The notes beneath the pieces are model-generated. The model ran no database searches. It was not told the origin of the DNA and saw only the letters and a list, made by a program, of their open reading frames with translations. Of a stretch of 16,756 bases of DNA, positions 13,801 to 16,756 are shown piece after piece. Position numbers and translations under genes: made by a program. Origin of the DNA: Acetatifactor sp. (GTDB taxonomy: Bacteria > Bacillota > Clostridia > Lachnospirales > Lachnospiraceae); contig JAEDDX010000056.1 of the NCBI GenBank assembly GCA_016293615.1, forward strand, positions 1 through 16,756, in the 5' to 3' direction. Every line of letters starts with the position of its first letter. Positions within the stretch are counted from its first letter, which is position 1.

Positions 13801-14795
13801 CTCTGTCTCAGGAGCACGTCCATGGCAAGGCTGTAGATCGGGTCTTGAGTCGCAACCTTATCAATATGTCGATTTGCGGTTATCCGTTTGATTATCTCTT
13901 TGTCTTCATCACCCCTTTGCAGGCTATCGACCACTTCAAGAGCAATCTCCCGCTCTGTTGTAGTAGGCTTTGACAAACCCGAACTGCCTGCGAGATTTTC
14001 TTTCAGATATTCGAAGATATTCTGTTCATTCCCGGATTTCTGGTATGAACCGCATAAAGTTTGAATGAGTTTTATCGGAGCGAATTCGGGGCTGCCGGAT
14101 AAAGCGATTTTCGCTTGAAAAATAAATCTGTCAATAAAATCTATATCACGCTGGTGAAGCAGATACTGTTTATCCGTACGGCTGTACAATGGCGGCAGTT
14201 CCTCTCGGGAAACAGATACTATAGGGGTGATGTTTTCAGAAGGACTTTCTGTCTTTATCTGGCTTCGACCTTCTTCCAGCATGGATAGCCTGTTCTTCCA
14301 ATACGATTCATATTTATTCCGGAAATATTCTTCGAGATCTGCAAGCTCCTGGCTGGTCAAGGCCGACTCACATATGGATTTCTCTTTCTCCGCGTTTCCC
14401 CAATGACGCTGCTCGTTGGCCTTGAGGACGAGGTCATTGTGAAATTTCAGCCATTTCTCAAAGCTTTCATCAGTTGGCATCTTTGTATCTGCAGCATTTA
14501 TCTGGTCATTGGCAACACTTTCCGAGACTTTCTCGACAGCGGTCTGGACTGAAGATTGAACATGTTGTTCTATTCTGCTTGCTTTATTCTCTGATACTTG
14601 ATTCTGACTTTTTGAGGAATTGCCGGAGCTGGCACTCTGCTTAGTAGTGGCATCGGATTTCTTTGTGTTGGAAATGATCCATATCAACAGCCCAATAGCC
14701 GCAATAATCAGAAGTATCCACCAATACTTCGCAACGAGGTAGATCACCAAACCTATCGCGATCAGAATTCCAGGTATACCACCGTCTTTAGCCAT
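10800..14795 (-). CDS. Membrane-anchored TerB_N/TerB/TerB_C-domain protein
   Basis: A 1331-residue protein leading the three-gene operon. Residues 7-42 are almost wholly hydrophobic with one Lys (23), giving one or two membrane helices. A Ser/Asn/Gln-rich linker follows to about 100. A helical region (about 105-600) shows hints of an internal repeat (ICESAL..YWKNRL near 141-169 and VCQEAL..FWEERM near 348-372). TerB_N spans about 605-740 (TRWIKVGETVTVAGMKLTRG, YRYLSFLSGD, YIMGIEYRLFVD). A strongly acidic patch lies at 761-785. A TerB-like helical domain spans about 1055-1195 (AAQIAMSDKITMNDIHLIES). TerB_C spans about 1220-1331 (LLSDIFVEE, LLEKEVWEFAEVDEICKSKG). Ter domains are tied to metal or envelope stress sensing and to DNA-processing cassettes. 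Its membrane anchor and coupling to an ATPase and helicase suggest a sensor or scaffold. Function is inferred. Confidence 0.85.
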   Translation of the reverse strand: MAKDGGIPGILIAIGLVIYLVAKYWWILLIIAAIGLLIWIISNTKKSDATTKQSASSGNSSKSQNQVSENKASRIEQHVQSSVQTAVEKVSESVANDQINAADTKMPTDESFEKWLKFHNDLVLKANEQRHWGNAEKEKSICESALTSQELADLEEYFRNKYESYWKNRLSMLEEGRSQIKTESPSENITPIVSVSREELPPLYSRTDKQYLLHQRDIDFIDRFIFQAKIALSGSPEFAPIKLIQTLCGSYQKSGNEQNIFEYLKENLAGSSGLSKPTTTEREIALEVVDSLQRGDEDKEIIKRITANRHIDKVATQDPIYSLAMDVLLRQRADSAKFDKRLELEKTVCQEALDAIDGSGGSAYRNFWEERMKTVMKPNRIAMARIDSFPLKAFKKIQDPYAQKVISYLGSYKGAFQSSGNADEDIYEYFLEKAEKRIKQSSSNDIATTFTDFKNLVLKLQETDDDEVVIAWIKENVAKTSINFSESERKVVPWAHVYVYGTGELDEASPSQKSYYKYFKEQFLAGKCLDLEGYSNYAFVLMFDLADSCTSKDKLDELERNLSVLGEHYPKTKHYIDATLEKVQDRFLAQQSKELLNAFDNVKPTKTRWIKVGETVTVAGMKLTRGGFYLGNYLEVPEKNVSYSSYGGRKGFKFLGPVVNPVLEAKYVANAEWSSFSSYSTLTKGIRYRYLSFLSGDIPIDQIESALLCLYIMGIEYRLFVDEETTKEEKESLVRLLVDIYFNHKSVPVNVENITDNAASDDVYDEEDEDEDIIFDDEEENDDWDYNFGTRDMVSDLVDRALCTLMPDNFRELVGNFPVRQLKYYSRFLLNAYVDKGKKISHAKAFDFSVDYLDLLSGIPDNEANREALKNRFIEHMKSWEQYYPSSSSSYRSGNTTVNERLGDSYTYNFPLFRQESDEVTYGVTYPKSLASDNVIYAVTNTANRVRSDSWKHWELLRDNGGIPTAYADMNFASYIDPSSLPTLVELASDIEGAMDGDGYAMFEVNEFVKRLKYPPRKENGIYKPYAQVIVEALRKMGFGIAPNPNVAGDRLMYGAYCCLYKLSGGNKLSDDVLKGQAVVKMAAQIAMSDKITMNDIHLIESGLSSLGFEGDTLKYEVAYARSYSSLKQNFYNSKIIQELSSSKVPAIYKLLLRMTFNGGDVSTARVKTLKRYCKYLGQDPEKIHSGIHEAMTTDEFATVEKTTGAVRYSIPKPEEVTRKFSIDTGKLERMEKQTKEAQELLSDIFVEEQPAEAKKPSGEVEAVRDILSQLLEKEVWEFAEVDEICKSKGLMTGYVLEKINDLSYEKVDDAVVDQDGDQVFVTTDYKEQLI

Positions 14796-15140
14796 TCAGA
14801 AATATTTGACAACGCGCATAACTCGCAGAATACAAATTTAGGAATTTATCGTCACACTTTAAAAGAATTACAGATGTTTTGTAAAACTTGACATATAGTC
14901 TGTCAAAAATTCATAATAAGCGAATTACAAACTGACATGTAAAGAATTATCGTTAAATTTGTGTGAATTGAAGCCATGACATGAGACAGTTGGCTGGCGA
15001 CTAATCGCAGGTCCTATACGTGAGTTGTTTAGTGATTTTAGATAGCACCGTATTGACTAATAAAGCTAATCCATATACTAATCCCATAATGTTGAGAATG
15101 GAGGAAACACTATGAAATAACACAATAATACCATCTAGCA
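14796..15140. promoter_or_regulatory. Intergenic region with Ter-operon promoter and inverted repeat
   Basis: On the - strand TAAATTTG (14833-14840) matches TAnnTTTG 37 bp upstream of the Ter gene ATG, but no clear -33 TTG is seen. Upstream of it, TTGACA (14888-14893), 7 nt, TGTCAA (14901-14906) is a perfect 6-bp inverted repeat and a candidate operator. A + strand TAAATTTG (14954-14961) is followed only by weak stems (CTG-g-CGA/TCG-CAG near 14994-15010) and no ORF. I see no gene in 14910-15140, which is AT-rich. Confidence 0.4.
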
Positions 15141-16415
15141 TCAGTCCTTAAGACATCCAATAGGCACCACATATACCCCATCCTCACGTCTATAGGCATA
15201 AGTCCCCACGCCAACCAGCACCATCATAAATGATGGGGCTTTCATTCTTTCTGTGTCAATTTTCCCGGCCAGCCTTAGGAGCGATTCCGAACCCTCATTA
15301 ACTAGTTCATCACCACCCAGTTTTATCTCTACTAAACCGTACCGACCATCCCTCAAGTGAATAACCGCATCGCACTCCAAGCCGTTTTTGTCCCGGAAAT
15401 GATACACTTTCCCGTTCAATGCTTCCGCATATACTCTCAAATCACGAACTGCGAGTGTCTCGAAAACCAGTCCAAAGGTATTCAAATCATTTACAAGATC
15501 CTGAGGGCCAATACCAAGAGCTGCTGTAGCTATTGATGGATCGGTGAAATACCGTGTATCACTCGTCCTAATCGCAGTCTTGCTCCTAAGATTTGGATTC
15601 CAGGCTTCACTATCTTCAACCACAAAAATCTCCTTCAATGCTTTGATGTATGAGGATATTGTATCTTCAGACAACGAATCAGACTCATTAGCTTCTAGGT
15701 CAGCTCGAATCGTTCCGAATGAAGCCTGGCTCCCTTGATTTCTTGCCAGAGAGCGTAACAGACGATGAACACGTACTGGATCACGCTCCACGCCATCAAC
15801 CTTCGAAATATCTCGCTTCTCCACAGCCTCGATATAGTCAAATGCCTGATCCAGAGCAATCTCTCGATCCATGTCAACTGCAAGAGGCCATCCACCACGA
15901 CAAGTCAAGAACGCTACCTGTTCGATATCCATCTTGTTTATGCCACCAACTTGATCAGGTGCTGTAAACAACTCGGCAAGAGATACCTCACCAGTCGATT
16001 CATGCGACTCCCAGAGGCTCATAGGACGCATCTTAATCCATCCTATACGTCCGGTCCCGGAATGTATTACTTTGCTCATATCTGCCGGGACAGAAGATCC
16101 GGTCAAAATAAACTGACCTAATGGTCCATGATCTGATTCAAAGCGCACACTATCCCACAATTGGGGAGCGATTTGCCACTCATCAATAAGACGCGGATTC
16201 TCTCCTCTCAACAGCAATTTCGGGTTCAACGATGCCAGCCTGATATTCTGCTCCACCATCCCTGTCTCTGACATATAAAGTATGCTCTTGGCAATCTGTT
16301 CTGCAGTAGTTGTCTTCCCACACCACTTGGCACCTTCTATGAGCACAGCACCTTTCCCGGCTAACTTGCGCTGTAGCAGACCATCTGCTATCCTATTCTT
16401 ATATACTTTTTCCAT
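15141..16415 (-). CDS. AAA_14/DUF4143-type ATPase with PD-(D/E)XK-like C-terminus
   Basis: A 424-residue ATPase. Walker A is GAKWCGKT (28-35), Walker B is PRLIDEWQ (74-81), and GQFILTGSS follows. The C-terminal domain carries LECDAVIHLRDGRYGLVEIKLG with Asp349, Glu363 and Lys365, an intact D...E-x-K arrangement of the restriction-endonuclease fold, unlike the gene at 2700-4031. The family function is unsettled; some members resemble archaeal-type ATPases near mobile DNA. The start follows a perfect -7 element by about 25 bp. It has its own promoter and lies 345 bp upstream of the Ter operon on the same strand, so co-regulation with it is possible but not indicated. Confidence 0.85.
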   Translation of the reverse strand: MEKVYKNRIADGLLQRKLAGKGAVLIEGAKWCGKTTTAEQIAKSILYMSETGMVEQNIRLASLNPKLLLRGENPRLIDEWQIAPQLWDSVRFESDHGPLGQFILTGSSVPADMSKVIHSGTGRIGWIKMRPMSLWESHESTGEVSLAELFTAPDQVGGINKMDIEQVAFLTCRGGWPLAVDMDREIALDQAFDYIEAVEKRDISKVDGVERDPVRVHRLLRSLARNQGSQASFGTIRADLEANESDSLSEDTISSYIKALKEIFVVEDSEAWNPNLRSKTAIRTSDTRYFTDPSIATAALGIGPQDLVNDLNTFGLVFETLAVRDLRVYAEALNGKVYHFRDKNGLECDAVIHLRDGRYGLVEIKLGGDELVNEGSESLLRLAGKIDTERMKAPSFMMVLVGVGTYAYRREDGVYVVPIGCLKD

Positions 16416-16439
16416 ATGGTGTCTTCTTTATAGCTACAA

Positions 16440-16447
16440 CAAAGATA
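16440..16447 (-). promoter_or_regulatory. -7 promoter element of the second DUF4143-type ATPase
   Basis: The - strand reads TATCTTTG, a perfect TAnnTTTG, 24 bp from the ATG. No TTG lies at -33; that position falls at the edge of the repeat array that begins at 16464, so repressor and polymerase sites overlap. Confidence 0.6.
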
Positions 16448-16463
16448 CGAATAATCTTTCTTG

Positions 16464-16527
16464 TTCACCCATTTGGCCAAAAATTATTCACCCATTTGGC
16501 CAAATTTTATTCCCGAACTTGGCTGCT
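16464..16527 (-). repeat. Three 23-bp-period operator-like repeats
   Basis: TTCACCCATTTGGCCAAA occurs perfectly at 16464-16481 and 16487-16504. A degenerate third copy, TTCCCGAACTTGGC, starts at 16510 with the same TTC-to-TTGGC offset, so the period is 23 bp throughout. Each full unit contains the palindrome TTTGGCCAAA. The array sits directly upstream of the -7 element of the ATPase gene. Confidence 0.65.
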
Positions 16528-16673
16528 ATTCAGGTAAAAAACAGAACAAACTGACTTTTCGGCGCGAGATTGTTGTCCTTCGGTATCTATAGTCATCACC
16601 GGCAGGGCTCGCTACTATTGCGTAAGTTCTTCGCAATCAATCTGTTATAAGTTGGCGCATCAAAAAATAAAGG
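16528..16673. other. Intergenic stretch without a recognised gene
   Basis: No coding frame is convincing here. One inverted repeat, ATTGCG (16617-16622), 9 nt, CGCAAT (16632-16637), is present but has no T-tract on either side. On the - strand a T-rich run (CTTTATTTTTT) follows the stop of the gene at the window edge. Confidence 0.5.
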
Positions 16674-16754
16674 TTATTCATTTCCCTGAGCATATCTTAG
16701 AAGCACTTCCTGGGCGATGGATTTGCTCTCAATCCTCATAAGGTTGTCATCCTC
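16674..16754 (-). CDS. Unknown protein, C-terminal end only
   Basis: The - strand has an open frame from the window edge to a TAA (16674-16676). It encodes EDDNLMRIESKSIAQEVLLR and then YAQGNE. Only 26 residues are visible, too few to name a family. Helix-forming composition and ordinary codons support a real gene end. Confidence 0.5.
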   Translation of the reverse strand, partial: EDDNLMRIESKSIAQEVLLRYAQGNE

Positions 16755-16756
16755 TC

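Noticed and set aside
13476..13973. 165-codon + strand ORF opposite the Ter protein
   Set aside because: Antisense shadow of the long coding frame; cysteine- and histidine-rich composition is what reverse-complemented coding sequence yields here.
14954..15010. Possible + strand small RNA after a TAAATTTG element
   Set aside because: No -33 element, only weak short stems and no terminator; not enough to list as an RNA.
16617..16637. Inverted repeat ATTGCG-N9-CGCAAT as a terminator
   Set aside because: Only six pairs, a long loop and no T-tract on either strand.

Overview
The window looks like an accessory region of a Bacteroidales (Bacteroidota) chromosome. Starts lack Shine-Dalgarno sequences. 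Several promoters carry the Bacteroidota -7 element TAnnTTTG. The gene families (ArsE/ArsF-type arsenic proteins, AAA_14/DUF4143 ATPases, an M15-type endolysin cassette, DUF6808-like protein) are typical of gut Bacteroidales. No integrase, transposase, tRNA, rRNA or CRISPR array was seen.

Layout. 1-330: 3' end of an unknown + strand gene and its terminator. 351-2610 (- strand): an arsenic-resistance cluster in the order arsR, thioredoxin-like arsE, arsF, arsC, ArsP-type permease. An internal deletion has fused the front half of arsF to the back of arsC, so both are probably non-functional. The arsR and arsE leaders each hold the same inverted repeat, GTTCG-N8-CGAAC, a probable ArsR operator. 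2700-4031 (- strand): an AAA_14/DUF4143 ATPase with repeats at its promoter. 4292-6400 (+ strand): a phage-like lysis cassette made of a hypothetical protein, a GCGA-capped hairpin, a holin-like membrane/coiled-coil protein, an M15 endolysin and a membrane protein with spanin-like layout. 6499-6595: a promoter followed by two hairpins and a T-rich tract, a candidate small RNA. 6587-7286 (+ strand): an array of TTTTGTCCCCC motifs followed by three small ORFs joined by two ATGA overlaps.

7294-14795 (- strand): the most interesting part. It is a tight three-gene operon encoding a 1331-residue membrane-anchored TerB_N/TerB/TerB_C protein, a BrxC/BrxD-type (DUF2791) P-loop ATPase and an Lhr/BrxHI-like superfamily 2 helicase. 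The ATPase-helicase pair resembles brxD-brxHI of type 2 BREX, but no BREX methylase, phosphatase or kinase is present. I infer a DNA-processing, probably anti-phage, system in which the Ter protein anchors or senses at the membrane and the ATPase works with the helicase.

15141-16415 (- strand): a second AAA_14/DUF4143-type ATPase with an intact PD-(D/E)XK-like motif and a 23-bp-period operator-like array. 16674-16754: the 3' end of another - strand gene.
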